Of a DNA stretch of 64,000 bases, positions 44,672 through 54,394 are shown in pieces. The DNA is from VAZQ01 sp963807865 (lineage in GTDB: Bacteria > Pseudomonadota > Alphaproteobacteria > Rhizobiales > Xanthobacteraceae): assembly GCA_963807865.1 (NCBI GenBank), contig CAWEDK010000017.1, positions 248,001 to 312,000 on the forward strand, given 5' to 3'. The position numbers and the translations under genes are program-made. Under the pieces are notes generated by a model that was given only the letters and a program-made list of their open reading frames with translations, had not been told where the DNA came from and ran no database searches. Position 1 is the stretch's first letter; the number at the start of each line of letters is the position of its first letter.

Positions 44672-45655
44672 ATGAAGCTGTCTCGCCGAAAATTCCTCCG
44701 CCACGCAACCGCCGCCGCGGCGCTGTTCGCCATGCCGCAACTGGCATGGGCGCAGGCCTATCCGGCGCGGCCGGTGCGGGTGATCGTGCCATTTGCGCCC
44801 GGAGGCCAGACCGACGTGGTCGCGCGGCTCGTGGCGCAGAAGCTGTCGGAGCGGCTCGGCCAGCAGTTCTACGTCGAGAACGCCGCCGGCGCCGGCAGCA
44901 GTATCGGAACCGGCCGTGCCGCGCAGGCGGCGCCGGACGGCTACACGATCCTGTTTGTCGACGGCATCGCGCACGTCGTCAATCCGGTCATCCTGCCCAA
45001 GGTACCCTACGATCCGATCACCGATTTTGAGGCGGTCGCGATTGCCGCCACCACGATGCAGGTGCTTGCGGTCAATCCATCGGTGCCGGCCAAGAGCCTT
45101 CAGGAACTCGTTGCGCTGATCAAGGCCAACCCGGGCAAGTACAGCTACGCCTCGGCCGGCACCGGCACCGGCTCGCATCTGACCGGCGAACTGTTCCGCT
45201 CCGCGCTCAAGCTCGACATGGTGCACGTGCCCTATGGCGGCGGCGGTCCGGCGATCGCCGCGACGGTGGCCGGCCACACCCCGATCTGTTTCGGATCGGC
45301 TGCGGCCACCATCCCGCAACACAAGGATGGCAAGCTGCGCGCACTGGCAGCCGGCGGCAAGAACCGGCTGAAGGGGCTTCCCGATGTCCCGACCTTCCGC
45401 GAGTCGGGTTATACCGACGTCGAATGCGACGCCGTCGTGGGCGTGCTGGTTCCGGTCAAGACCCCGAAGGAAATCGTTACGCTGCTCAATCAGGAGATCG
45501 CGGCGGCCGTCGCCCCAGCAGACATGCAGGAGCGCCTGAACACGCTCGGATTCGAAACCGCCCGGGCGACGCCCGAAGAGCTGACGGCTTTCTTCAAGGC
45601 GGACAGCGCCCGTTGGGCGGACATCGTTCGCGCCTCGGGCATCAAGGCGAATTGA
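44672..45655 (+). CDS. Bug/TctC-type substrate-binding protein with Tat signal
   Basis: A GGAG site precedes the ATG at 44672. The signal is SRRKFLRHATAAAALFAM with cleavage near WAQAYP. The mature protein reads YPARPVRVIVPFAPGGQTDV, FYVENAAGAGSSIGTGRA, PDGYTILFVDGIAHVVNP and VHVPYGGGGPAIAATVAG. The frame is intact, 327 residues. It follows the LLM oxidoreductase by 218 bp and could belong to the same unit. Fifth receptor of this class in the window; no TctA/TctB. Confidence 0.92.
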   Translation: MKLSRRKFLRHATAAAALFAMPQLAWAQAYPARPVRVIVPFAPGGQTDVVARLVAQKLSERLGQQFYVENAAGAGSSIGTGRAAQAAPDGYTILFVDGIAHVVNPVILPKVPYDPITDFEAVAIAATTMQVLAVNPSVPAKSLQELVALIKANPGKYSYASAGTGTGSHLTGELFRSALKLDMVHVPYGGGGPAIAATVAGHTPICFGSAAATIPQHKDGKLRALAAGGKNRLKGLPDVPTFRESGYTDVECDAVVGVLVPVKTPKEIVTLLNQEIAAAVAPADMQERLNTLGFETARATPEELTAFFKADSARWADIVRASGIKAN

Positions 45656-45712
45656 TGCGAGTGGTCGGGCGGCGTGTCGGCCTTGGGGACGAGGCCGGTT
45701 TCACGACGCTCC

Positions 45713-46179
45713 TCAAGCGCTCTTTGGTTTCTTCCGAGCGCCGGCGGGGCGAGCGGCAGCTTGCTTCGACGTGTTCAGCGCCACGGCGGCGCGAATGAGC
45801 GCCTTCAACGCCTTCTCATCGATCTTGTCGCCCTCATGGATATCGATGGCGCGCCTGCACGTTGCCGTCGAGGCTGGAGTTGAAGAGGCCTGAAGGGTCC
45901 TCCAGCGCGGCGCCCTTGGCGAAGGTCAGCTTCACGACAGCCTTGTAGGTCTCGCCGGTGCAGATGATGCCGGCGTGCTCCCACACCGGAACGCCGCGCC
46001 ACTTCCACTCCTCGACCACGTCGGGGTCGGCCTCCTTGATGAGCGCTCGGACGCGAGCGAGCGTCTCGCCCCGCCAATCGCCCAGCTCCTTGATCCTCGC
46101 ATCGATCAGCCGGGAGGGAGAGTCTGCCTCCTTTTCCTTCCTTCGACGCCGTCTTCTTCATGGTGGTCGCTTTCTTCAT
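45713..46179 (-). CDS. DUF1801-family protein, frame disrupted
   Basis: From an ATG at 46179 the N-terminus reads MKKATTMKKTASKEGK. One extra G near 46122 interrupts it; the corrected frame gives SRLIDARIKELGDWRGETLA, VEEWKWRGVPVWEHAGIICT and GETYKAVVKLTFAKGAALED, the core of DUF1801 (YdhG-like) proteins. A second extra G near 45863 precedes RAIDIHEGDKIDEKALKALI and the lysine/alanine-rich tail to TGA at 45713. Joined length is about 155 residues. The 5' end overlaps the tail of the alpha/beta hydrolase frame by about 70 bp in this sequence, perhaps because an indel removed that gene's stop. Function of the family is unclear. Confidence 0.75.
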
Positions 46180-47179
46180 GGTTGTCGCCGTCAGCTTTCT
46201 TCGATGGCGCATTGTCTCCATCGCCTAGGTCGCGCAGTTCCTCGGCCGCGATTCCGAACAATTCGTCCGCTGAACCGACAGCCACAAAATGACCGGCTCC
46301 CTCAACCGGATGCCATACCGCTCCAGGCATTCGGTCAGCCACCGTCTTGTTGATGGAAGCCGGTACAAGTCGATCATCCAGTCCTTGCCACATGTGGACT
46401 CGCCGTTCGATTGTTGTCACGTCGAAAGCCCAACTCCGATAGAGGAGTTCGCTGTCGCGAACTAGCCCGTCGCTGCCTTGAGCGAAGCATTCGGCGCATG
46501 CTTCGCAGAAGGCGGTTTCGAAATCCGGTTGAAGCAAAATCTGTCGATCGTAATCGTTGACGGCTTTCCGCAATTGTTTGATGAAGGTCCCGCGGAAGTG
46601 TTCGGCGGTTATGCCAAGGGCCGCGTACATGAGGCGGAAGCCAGGTTCAAAATGCAGCGCGAGGAATCCCCCCAGCGCGTCGGCTTTGGAAAGGTAATCC
46701 GCTGCCCAGTTGTCACCAAATGTTCCGTAGCTTCCACCCGCGATGCTGCTGACGTGGCGCAGTCGAAGGGGATCAATGTAAGCAGCTGCCGCAAGTGCCC
46801 ATGGGCCACCCTCCGACCAGCCTGTCACTCCGAATTCGTGGTATCCCAACGCGTCGGCGATCGTTATCAAGTCGTCAGCCCAGCCAGAGTAGGTGCGTGT
46901 TTTTTGGGGACTGGACTGTCCCATGCCGGGCCGGTCTACGCATATGAGTCGCAACCGATTCTTCGATGCTGAATTTGCGAAGAGGCGTGCCTCAAACCGG
47001 CTGCTGGGTCCACCATGATTATGGATCACGAGCGGCCCGTGCGGATCTCCAACTTCGAGATATGCGAGATGACGGCCGTCTTGGGTTGCTACCGTCTTTG
47101 TTGCTCCGATGGCGGGGGGTACGGATCGCGAGGCGGAAACTGGGCCGTCAGTTCGCGGGTCACTTTCGGTGTCACCCAT
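46106..47179 (-). CDS. alpha/beta hydrolase
   Basis: The 357-residue frame starts at ATG 47179 with GGGAGCGG upstream. It contains LVIHNHGGPSSRFEARLFAN (oxyanion region), LICVDRPGMGQSS, the nucleophile elbow TGWSEGGPWALAAAA (GWSEGG) and the catalytic His in VEGAGHFVAVG. The last 40 residues (from about GDGDNAPSKK) are acidic and basic low-complexity sequence that overlaps the start of the DUF1801 gene and are probably not native; the natural end is likely just after AAEELRD. Substrate unknown. Confidence 0.82.
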   Translation of the reverse strand: MGDTESDPRTDGPVSASRSVPPAIGATKTVATQDGRHLAYLEVGDPHGPLVIHNHGGPSSRFEARLFANSASKNRLRLICVDRPGMGQSSPQKTRTYSGWADDLITIADALGYHEFGVTGWSEGGPWALAAAAYIDPLRLRHVSSIAGGSYGTFGDNWAADYLSKADALGGFLALHFEPGFRLMYAALGITAEHFRGTFIKQLRKAVNDYDRQILLQPDFETAFCEACAECFAQGSDGLVRDSELLYRSWAFDVTTIERRVHMWQGLDDRLVPASINKTVADRMPGAVWHPVEGAGHFVAVGSADELFGIAAEELRDLGDGDNAPSKKADGDNHEESDHHEEDGVEGRKRRQTLPPG

Positions 47180-47248
47180 TGTTCCGCTCCCGATGATATT
47201 TCGTGCGCAAGCGTGATAGTTGATCTGCTCAAGCCGTGCACCACCCGC

Positions 47249-47757
47249 TCACATGCGTTCGCCGGGCAATTGGCTCGCTTGCTTCACCCAAGCGGCGAAC
47301 TGAGCTTCGTCGAGCTTATCGTCCTCGTGGATGTCGAGGTAGCGCACGTCCTTCTGCTTGGACGCGCCGGGCGGGACAGGACGCAGCGACGCGCCGCGGA
47401 AGAACGCCACCTTGACGTACTTCGTGAAGACATGGATGCCGAGGAACCAAGTCTGTCTTCCTGGCCCTCGATCCCGTAGAGCGGCGAGTTGTATTTGACC
47501 GCTTTGCGCACGCCGGGAACGGTGCGCGCGATGAGCGCGTCGAGGCGGCGCCCGACGTCGCGTTTCCAGCCCGGCATGGCCGCGATGTAGGCCTGCACGG
47601 GGGCGTCGCCGTAACCCTTCGCGATCTGCGGGTTGCCGCCCGAGAGGAGGGTTGGCTTCGCAGCGCTCCGCTTTGCAGCACTTCGCTTTGCGGCGCGCCG
47701 TTTGGCGGCGGCCGTCGTTGCGAGCTTCGCTGGCTTCGTGGGGGGCCGTTTGGCCAT
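47249..47757 (-). CDS. second DUF1801-family protein, frame disrupted
   Basis: From ATG 47757 the protein starts AKRPPTKPAKLATTAAAKRR, an alanine/lysine-rich leader, then NPQIAKGYGDAPVQAYIAAM and PGVRKAVKYNSPLYGIEGQE, which is the DUF1801 core (the W/YNSPLYG strand). The frame breaks near 47457 and continues as WFLGIHVFTKYVKVAFFRGA and VRYLDIHEDDKLDEAQFAAW to 47249. Joined length is about 169 residues. It resembles the protein at 45713 in fold and in the DIHEDDK/DIHEGDK motif, so the two are paralogues placed about 1 kb apart. Family function is not established. Confidence 0.75.
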
Positions 47758-47843
47758 TGCGTTCATTCCAACTGATAGGTCCTCGAACTGATAAATCGCC
47801 AAGGATGTCCGCTGTACGCCGAACGCAGACCTCGGCGGGGCGT

Positions 47844-48266
47844 TCAGTCCGGCAGCTCATCAATTTTCGCAACGTCTTCCAAACGTCGATCCCAATCCGC
47901 GCGGCTCGCGACACAAATATGAGCGTCAGGTCGAGTTTCGATCGCGCTGTCGAGACTCCCGGCCGGCACGACCACCAGCGCCCCGTTCATTTGAACACGA
48001 GGAAGCGCCGAACCGCATTCCGAGCAGAAACTCTTCTCATGCCGCGTAGCGGGAACACGAAACGTTTTGACCTTGGCTTCGCCTGACAGCCACTTCACCG
48101 TTGCGGTTGATGAAAACAGGTTGGCCGCGTGTGCCGACCCTGTGTCCTTTCGACAGCGCCCGCAATGGCACAGGAAAAAGCGTTCGAAATCTCCAAGGAC
48201 TTCGAACCGAACTGCGCCGCAAAGACAAGAACCCGCGTGCTTGTTGATCACGTGCTTGTTGATCAT
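47844..48266 (-). CDS. GFA (glutathione-dependent formaldehyde-activating)-family protein
   Basis: The 140-residue protein has the zinc-binding cysteines of the GFA/CENP-V fold: GSCLCGAVRF, LCHCGRCRKDTGSAH and FCSECGSALPR. The name derives from one studied member; most relatives have unknown roles. The start at 48266 (MINKHVINKHAG) includes a 15-bp tandem duplication encoding INKHV/INKHA. The frame is open upstream to 48392, but that part overlaps the next gene and has no domain character. Next to small stress-type genes, with no obvious operon partner. Confidence 0.88.
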   Translation of the reverse strand: MINKHVINKHAGSCLCGAVRFEVLGDFERFFLCHCGRCRKDTGSAHAANLFSSTATVKWLSGEAKVKTFRVPATRHEKSFCSECGSALPRVQMNGALVVVPAGSLDSAIETRPDAHICVASRADWDRRLEDVAKIDELPD

Positions 48267-48276
48267 CGGTATGCGT

Positions 48277-48504
48277 TCACTCCCATCCGCTGGCGCCTCG
48301 CGCGTCGCGCCACTTGGCGGCATAGGGCAGCACAAACATGTATAGACCGGTGAACATAAGCAAAAACAGCGGAAGCAGTGGCGAGTAGACAACCCAGGGC
48401 GGAGGCTCCCCGAAGCCCATGGCGAGGAAGTTGGCGACGACGGTCGCCGTAAAGACGATGGACAGCCAGCGGTGGGATTGCCAAATCCAGTTGTTCCAAT
48501 TCAA
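48277..48504 (-). CDS. small two-helix membrane protein
   Basis: A TTG at 48504 preceded by GAGGAGG gives a 75-residue protein: NWNNWIWQSHRWLSIVFTAT, then VVANFLAMGFGEPPPWVVYS and LLPLFLLMFTGLYMFVLPYA. Two or three membrane helices are evident. Proteins with the WIWQSHRWLS opening occur as conserved hypotheticals in Bradyrhizobium, from memory. It lies between the SRPBCC gene and the GFA gene on the same strand and may be in the ArsR-controlled unit. Confidence 0.75.
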   Translation of the reverse strand: MNWNNWIWQSHRWLSIVFTATVVANFLAMGFGEPPPWVVYSPLLPLFLLMFTGLYMFVLPYAAKWRDARGASGWE

Positions 48505-48562
48505 TGGGACCTCCTCTGAAGACGAGCGGAAGCGGATCGAGCAACGTGCTTGGCGGCAGACG

Positions 48563-48994
48563 TCAGTCTGTCCGCGCCAGGACCTGCTCCAGCTTCGCAA
48601 AGAACTGCTGCCACCCGGCGTTGGCGCCGCCATAGGCCTGCTTCTGATCCGGCCGGAAGCCCGACTGCTCCATGCGCAGGTGGGTCCCCGTGCTCGTCGG
48701 GGTGAGCGTAAAGGTCACCACACTCTTCAGATTGTAGGCCGCATCGTCGTGCGCAAAATTCCAGGTGTAGGACAGCGTTCTGTTCGGTTCGACGGCGAGG
48801 ACCTCGCAGTCCAGCACGCCGCCCCAGTCGCCGCGAAGATTGAAACGGTGGCCGACGACCGGCGCGAAGTCGTTCTTCATCAGCCACTCCTCGATCAGGT
48901 GCGGTTGCGTGAGCGCACGCCAGATCTTTTCCGGCGGATGAGGGAACTCCCGTTCGACAATGACGGTGCGCGTTTCGGCCGATGTTTCGTTCAT
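48563..48994 (-). CDS. SRPBCC (AHSA1-type) domain protein
   Basis: The 143-residue protein has TVIVEREFPHPPEKIWRALT, QPHLIEEWLMKNDFAPVVGH and TLSYTWNFAHDD, the hallmark strands of AHSA1/CalC-type START-like domains, which hold hydrophobic ligands. The ATG overlaps the stop of the ArsR gene by 4 bp (ATGA). ArsR followed by SRPBCC is a very common gene pair in alphaproteobacteria; the ligand is usually unknown. Confidence 0.92.
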   Translation of the reverse strand: MNETSAETRTVIVEREFPHPPEKIWRALTQPHLIEEWLMKNDFAPVVGHRFNLRGDWGGVLDCEVLAVEPNRTLSYTWNFAHDDAAYNLKSVVTFTLTPTSTGTHLRMEQSGFRPDQKQAYGGANAGWQQFFAKLEQVLARTD

Positions 48995-49314
48995 TGGTCC
49001 ATCCTTTTGAGCAGGTCTTCGAGGTCGTCGAACCGGCTCTCCCAGAACCCGGCCATCTGGCTTGTCCAGTCGATCAGCGGGGCCAAGGCGCTGAGCTGTG
49101 CGCTGTAATGCGTCTGGCGGCCTTCGTGGCGGTCGCGCACCAGCCCGGCCTGCTTCAGGACCCCGAGATGCTTTGAGACGGCCGGTTGCGAGACCCCGGC
49201 CCGAGCCGTCAGGGCCCCGACCGTCTGCTCTCCCTTGCGGCACAATCGCTCGAAGATGGCCCGCCGCGTGGGATCGGCGAGCGTTCTGAAGAGCACGTCG
49301 TGGGCGTTCGGCAT
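48991..49314 (-). CDS. ArsR-family transcriptional regulator
   Basis: From ATG 49314 (MPNAHDVLFRTLADPTRRAI) the protein has 107 residues with the winged helix RAGVSQPAVSKHLGVLKQAG and LVRDRHEGRQTHYSAQ. No metal-binding CxC motif is visible, so it is of the non-metal type often paired with SRPBCC genes. An in-frame GTG/ATG start at 49350 is possible but adds a segment without domain character. It probably regulates its own operon, including the SRPBCC protein. Confidence 0.92.
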   Translation of the reverse strand: MPNAHDVLFRTLADPTRRAIFERLCRKGEQTVGALTARAGVSQPAVSKHLGVLKQAGLVRDRHEGRQTHYSAQLSALAPLIDWTSQMAGFWESRFDDLEDLLKRMDQ

Positions 49315-49427
49315 TGCGATCGATAACCTGTTGGTTATTGATTCACGCATAACCGCTGAGTTATGGGTAAGTCAAGCCAGAACGCGGGGCGGTACAATGC
49401 TCCTCGTCACGGGAGCGAAGCCACGCC

Positions 49428-51031
49428 TTACCCTCTCGCGGCCTTGAGTGCGTCGGCCGTCCGCAGCGCGAGCGCCGCGATGGTCAGGGTCGGGTTGGCG
49501 GTGCCCGAGGTGGGGAACAGGGAAGAACCGGCGAACCAGAGATTGGGATGGTCGTGGCTTTGTCCATTCGCGTTCGCCACGGACGTTCGTCGATCTGCTC
49601 CCATCCTGGTGGTCCCCATGATGTGACCTGCGCCTTCGGCGTAGGGGAGGTGCCCAATGTCGGTCGCTCTGAGCGCTTGAAATAGCTGTTCGTGAAGATT
49701 GCGGGCGGCCGCCAACGCGGCCGTGGTGTATGGGTCCAAGCGGAAGAAAACGCGGGGCTTGGGCACGCCAATCGCGTCGGGGCGCTCGAAGTCCGGTGTG
49801 ATCCGGTTGCCGGGATCGGGCAGTTGTTCGGTCAGGGCGACCAGGGTCATCTCTCTCGACGAGTGCGACCGGACTGCATTGAGCAACTCCGTGCCGGACA
49901 ACCCGGCCTCGACAAATTTCTTGGCCAGGCCCGCAAGGTTGGGGCCGGCCCATTCCCACCCCTGATTTCCGACATTCATCAAAAACGCGCCATGCCGCCC
50001 GCGGTGATCGCCGTCGCGCATCTCGTGGATGGCGCTTACCTCCTGCGGGCCGCGACGCGGCCACACCGGCACCGGGGACAGCGCGCGCGTCAACTGAACC
50101 GGGTGATCCATGAGATAGCGGCCGACCGCGTCTGAACTGTTGGCGATGCCATTTGGAAATCGTTCGCTGCGCGACATCAGCAGGAGCTTCGGTCCCTCGA
50201 TCGCGTGTGCCGCGATGACGACATGGCGTGCTCCCAGCCATGTTTCGCTGCGATCCGGCCGGCGGATCAGAACCCCGCTGATGAAGTCGTCGGGCTTTGC
50301 ATCCACCCGTACGGCGACGGAATCGGGAAGAATGCGCGCGCCGGCGGCCTCGGCTTTCGACAGATGTACGGTCGCGTCGTACTTGGCTTGCACCGGACAA
50401 ATCGGGATGCATGTCGAGCTGGCGCAGCAGGCCGGCCGGCCATCGAATGGCCGCGAGTTTCGAGCCTGCGGCGATACCCGCACCTTGAGGCCGGCGGGGC
50501 CGGCAACCCGATCCATCAGCCGGTCACCGAGCGCGGCGGGCAATCCTGGCATCGGATATGGCTTCTGGCGCGGACCGAACACGTCGTCGTCGTGGCCGGA
50601 TACGCCAAGTTCGGATTCGGCCGCGTCGTACCACGTTGCCAGATCGGAATAGGCCAGTGGCCAGTTGGCGCCAACACCGTAACGGCTTCGCAGCGCGAGG
50701 TCGGACGGCAGGAGACGCAGCGCCGTGCCGAGCCAGTGCCACGTCGTTCCGCCGACCAGCCGCAGATACGTGCTGCGGAACGGATCGGGCCCATCTTGCC
50801 GGATGTAGGTGTCGTTGATGGTCGCGGGGAATTCGGCATATGGCGGTGTCTCGTACGGCGCCTCCGGCACCCTGACCGCCGATTGCTTGTACCGCTCAAG
50901 GCTGTGCCACGCTCGATGCGCGGCCCAGCTTCGACAATCGTGACGCGCGCTCCGGTACGGGCGAGGCTCCAGGCGATCAGCGCGCCGGCAACCCCGGAGC
51001 CCACGATCAGAACATCACTGTCCTCGGCCAA
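49428..51031 (-). CDS. GMC-family FAD-dependent dehydrogenase, frame disrupted
   Basis: The start is a TTG at 51031. The N-terminus carries the FAD dinucleotide motif VLIVGSGVAGALIAWSLART. Near 50910 a base appears to be lost and the frame changes to RYKQSAVRVPEAPYETPPYA. The long second frame contains GGTTWHWLGTALRLLPSD, HVVIAAHAIEGPKLLLMSRS and the C-terminal GGAG-like stretch TTRMGADRRTS with SSLFPTSGTANPTLTIAAL. Joined length is about 534 residues. Together with the Tat-exported small subunit 10 bp upstream, this is a membrane-bound sugar or alcohol dehydrogenase of the gluconate/fructose dehydrogenase type; the cytochrome c subunit is not adjacent. Confidence 0.85.
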
Positions 51032-51041
51032 GGGGCACTCG

Positions 51042-51475
51042 TCAGATGTTGGGAGGCGCAGCAGCCCAGCTGTCAGGGCCGTTCCGGCAAGTCCCGGGTG
51101 GCGGATCGATCCCGGCGGCGCGCCACATCAGGGTCGTCTCGTAGCTCGCGTCTCGGCCGATCCGATCTTGAAAACGCCGGTGTACCAGGCTTCGAGCAAT
51201 CGTCTCTCGATCGGAGTGCCGCGGTAAGAACCCGGATCGAGAGCGGAAAGCTGATCATGGGTAATGCCGGAGCGAAACGAAAGCTCGAGAAACGATCGAG
51301 CAGCGGCGGCCGGGATGTCGGCGAATCCGGTCGCGGTCCGCGACCACGACAGGAAACGCGAATAGAGCTCATCCGATACGGCAGTCTGCGCATTCAGGTG
51401 GCAGATGGGCAGCAGGCGAAATATCGCCGCGCATGCGCCGAAGCCAACGGTCGTTCGTCGCGTTACGGGATGCAT
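51042..51475 (-). CDS. dehydrogenase small (gamma) subunit with Tat signal, frame disrupted
   Basis: The likely start is ATG 51475 (MHPVTRRTTVGFGACAAIF), a twin-arginine leader. The rest, ELYSRFLSWSRTATGFADIP, SGITHDQLSALDPGSYRGTP and LLEAWYTGVFKIG, matches the gluconate 2-dehydrogenase subunit 3/sugar dehydrogenase small subunit family. The frame breaks near 51153; the corrected frame reads YETTLMWRAAGIDPPPGTC and stops at 51042. Joined length is about 144 residues. The small subunit carries the catalytic GMC subunit through the Tat system, which fits the order of the two genes. Confidence 0.8.
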
Positions 51476-51563
51476 GAGTTGGAGCGCCTCCGCATGACCG
51501 CCCTGTGATCGATTGCCGCCTTTTCCGTCTTTTAGTTGAGGAGCAAGCAGTGGCGGCTCTGTG

Positions 51564-52165
51564 TCAGCTTCGTTCGGCAACCCGTTCGAGTTTCTTGCTC
51601 AGAACCCACGAGAGGCCGAGGAACGCGATCAGCATCACCACACCCAGGCCCGACGAAGCATCGTTCATGAGCTTTTCCGAGACCTGGCCGAACGCGTAGC
51701 CGGCGGAGACGACGGCGCACGACCAGAGGCCCGCCGCGACAAAGTTGAGCACCAGGAAGATGGACCAGGGCAGTTGCGACATGCCGTACGCAAAGCCGGC
51801 GACACCTCGAATGCCGTGCGGATAGCGGTGAAACAAGATCATCCAGATATAGTGACGGTCCGCCAGCCGCGCAGCAGTCTGGACGGCGCGTTCAAGCCTG
51901 GGAAAGGACACCAGCCAGCGCGTTCCGAAACGCCGCCCGATCCAGAAGCGGACGACATCGCCGGAAAAGCTGCCGATCCAGCAAACGATGATGAGAGTCC
52001 CTAAGCTCAACGCCCCGGAAGACGCCGCGTAGCCGCCGAACAGCGCAAAAAGCAGGCTATGCGAGGCCGCATAGCCAAACATCAGGCTGTAGGCCGCATC
52101 GCCGTGCTGGCGTATGAGTTCCAGGAACGAGGCGAGGTCCGTCGGAAACAGCGGCAGGGGCTCAC
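51564..52165 (-). CDS. DedA-family membrane protein, 5' end uncertain
   Basis: The frame from ATG 52082 encodes YAASSGALSLGTLIIVCWIG, FSGDVVRFWIGRRFGTRWLV and FHRYPHGIRGVAGFAYGMSQ, followed by two membrane helices; these are DedA/SNARE-associated (VTT) landmarks. The same frame continues upstream as LFPTDLASFLELIRQHGDAA, which is the usual DedA opening, but has no start codon before a TAA. A GTG at 52165 would give MSPLPLFPTDL if one C is restored in the CCCC run near 52158. The coordinates use that start. The family acts in membrane lipid homeostasis as a lipid or transport factor. Confidence 0.8.
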
Positions 52166-52387
52166 CTCGAAAGGTTTAGGCTGGAATTCTTTGGATGACC
52201 GATGGTCTTCAAGAAGAGTAACACGCGGCCAGCCGGCGATCCAGGTTTACGAAATCCGATATCCGTCTTGAAATCTTGGACACCGGGTCCGCGCTGCGTA
52301 ACCGTCCGGCCGTGCGCGGTCGAAAAGCATCGATGGCCGTGACGAGCACGGCCATCGAGAGCGTCAATCCAGGATGTAAAGTCACGC

Positions 52388-54048
52388 CTACCGGTAGATC
52401 GGCATCGGCAGAGCTCCAGTGCGCTCATGGACGGCGGGCTTGCGGGGGCTTGAGCCGGCGATCTCTTCTCGCTTGCGAGCGGGCGCAGGCTCCAGGCCGC
52501 CGCGTTCGCTCTTGATCGCTGCGAGCGTGCGGCTGTCGAGATTGTAGACGTCGCGGCGCATCTGCAGCTTGCCGGCATCGTCGACAAAGGCGGTCTGATA
52601 GGTCAGGTGGACCCAGATCATCGTCGGCAGAACTTGCAGGTTCTGCTCCGAGGTGCCGTACATGCGCTGGATGCGGTCCGCGCTCCAGTGCTCGTTCGGC
52701 CGCGCGATCTTGAGGATGACTTCGGCGTACTTGGCCGGATCCTGCACCCGCATGCAGCCATGGCTGTAGGCGCGCACATCGTGTCCGAACATGTGCTTGT
52801 CTTGCGTGTCGTGCTGGAACACGGAGAAGCGGTTGTTGATGTTGAACCGGACGCGCCCCAGCGCATTGCCGGCGCCCGGCGGCTGGGTGATCGTCACGCC
52901 GCCGCCGTTGTAGCTGACGCGCAAGCCCATGCGCTCGAGCACCGTCGGGTCTTGCGCCAGCGCCGGGAGGTATTCGTTCCGCACGATCGACTGCGGCACC
53001 GTCCAGGTCGGATTGACGGTGATGGACTTCATCGTTTCGCTCAGCAGCGGGGTCGCCATGCTGGGCTTGCCGATCACGACGCGCGTCGTCCAGACCTGGC
53101 TGCCGTTGTTCATCACCTTGAGCGTGAAGTCCGGGTGGTTCACGAGCACATGGCTCTTGCCGAGGTCGCGCGGATACCAGCGCCAGCGCTCCATGTTCAC
53201 GACGATGGTCTCGATCTGCTTGGCCGACTCGCCCTTCGTGGCCGTCTGCTTGCCGCGCAGCTCCGCGAGCTTTGCCTTGAGCTTGCGGTAGGGTTCGTTC
53301 TGCGGGCTGTAGAGGTCGAGCGCCTTGCCGACATCCGCCGCATTCGTCACGCCGTTCAAAACTTCCGCGGCCTCGGGCGTTGCCTGCGGCAGCTCGATGT
53401 TGCGGCTCACGCGGGTGTAGTGGAAGCGTCCGGCCTGCAGGTGACGCGCAAAGGTGAGAACGGCGCGCGTCAGGCGAAGGTCGGCCTCGGCCAGCGCATC
53501 CGGCCCAAGGCCGGCGAAGTTCGGCGTTCGGTACTCGCTCGGGTCGAGGCCGTCGGATTCGGCATCCTTGAGGCGGGCGATGACCGAACGCCGCACGCAT
53601 CGCTCTCGACGCCCTTTTCGATCCACAGCGGTGCGAAATTGCGTTCGCCATAGAACGCTTCAACCGCAGCGCGCTCCTTCGAGTTCGCAAACAACTTGTC
53701 CGCCTTGGCGGAGAGGAGGTCGCGGATGTTCTGCGCAACTGCGCGATCGGCAGGATCGAGCGAGGCCAGCGGATCGGGCGCGGAGGTCTGTTGTTCGATA
53801 ACGGTCGCAGCCGGGGCGGGGCTGTTCAAGATCGCAGCCGCTGCGTTTCCCTGCACTTCGTCCGCCGGCTCAACAGCCGCGGTGTCTGCAGTCGCCGGAC
53901 TTACACTCGCGTGCGCGATCTCCAGCAACAACTGGTCGGTCGGCAGCGTCAGGGGCGTGACGGCATTCTTCGCCATGCTGACGAGCGGGGCGGCAAGGAT
54001 GAGGGCTAGGGCGGTGCCCGCCAGGATGCGGTAGCGTCGTTTGTGCAT
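52388..54048 (-). CDS. L,D-transpeptidase (YcbB/LdtD type), frame disrupted
   Basis: A GGGGAG site precedes ATG 54048. The signal peptide reads MHKRRYRILAGTALALILAA. A scaffold domain with DPADRAVAQNIRDLLSAKAD and AFYGERNFAPLWIEKGV follows, and the frame breaks near 53595. The second frame continues as VIARLKDAESDGLDPSEYRT and the YkuD catalytic domain, with HDVRAYSHGCMRVQDP holding the catalytic Cys and His (SHGC). Joined length is about 553 residues. The enzyme makes 3-3 crosslinks in peptidoglycan, in the periplasm. The large scaffold domain is of the YcbB type and not the small ErfK/YnhG type. Confidence 0.88.
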
Positions 54049-54394
54049 AGGATTGCTCCCCGATCTGTTTCACCTGACGGGCGGACCAATACCGTTGGCG
54101 CTCACGACAAAGTCGGGCGGGCCGGGCATCACAAGCCGCTGGACGTCAGGAAAGGACCGCCTCCCGCCAACAAAGTCCCCGGCAAGAGGCTCTCAGTTCA
54201 TTAGTCGCGCTCGGGGTGGAATAGGTTCAAACGGCCTGGAATCCTCGGACCTGCCGCGAACACGATGGTTAATGGATCGGCGGGTGGCGGACGCGGGGCT
54301 TAAGGGATTGTCGCCGCTATGGAATTTGCCTCGGCGCCGGAATGGACAGGACCGGGCGCCCCAATTCTGAAGTCCCGAATAAACCTCGCCGTCA
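54049..54394. other. 346-bp intergenic region, only the transpeptidase leader is recognisable
   Basis: The left end holds the GGGGAG ribosome-binding site of the transpeptidase gene on the minus strand. The rest, up to the end of prfC, shows no reading frame of protein-like character, no clear promoter and no hairpin with a T-run. Confidence 0.5.

Noticed and set aside
45713..47757. Toxin-antitoxin or defence role for the two DUF1801 genes
   Set aside because: They are paralogues near common accessory genes but lack an antitoxin-like partner or nuclease motif; nothing supports a defence function.
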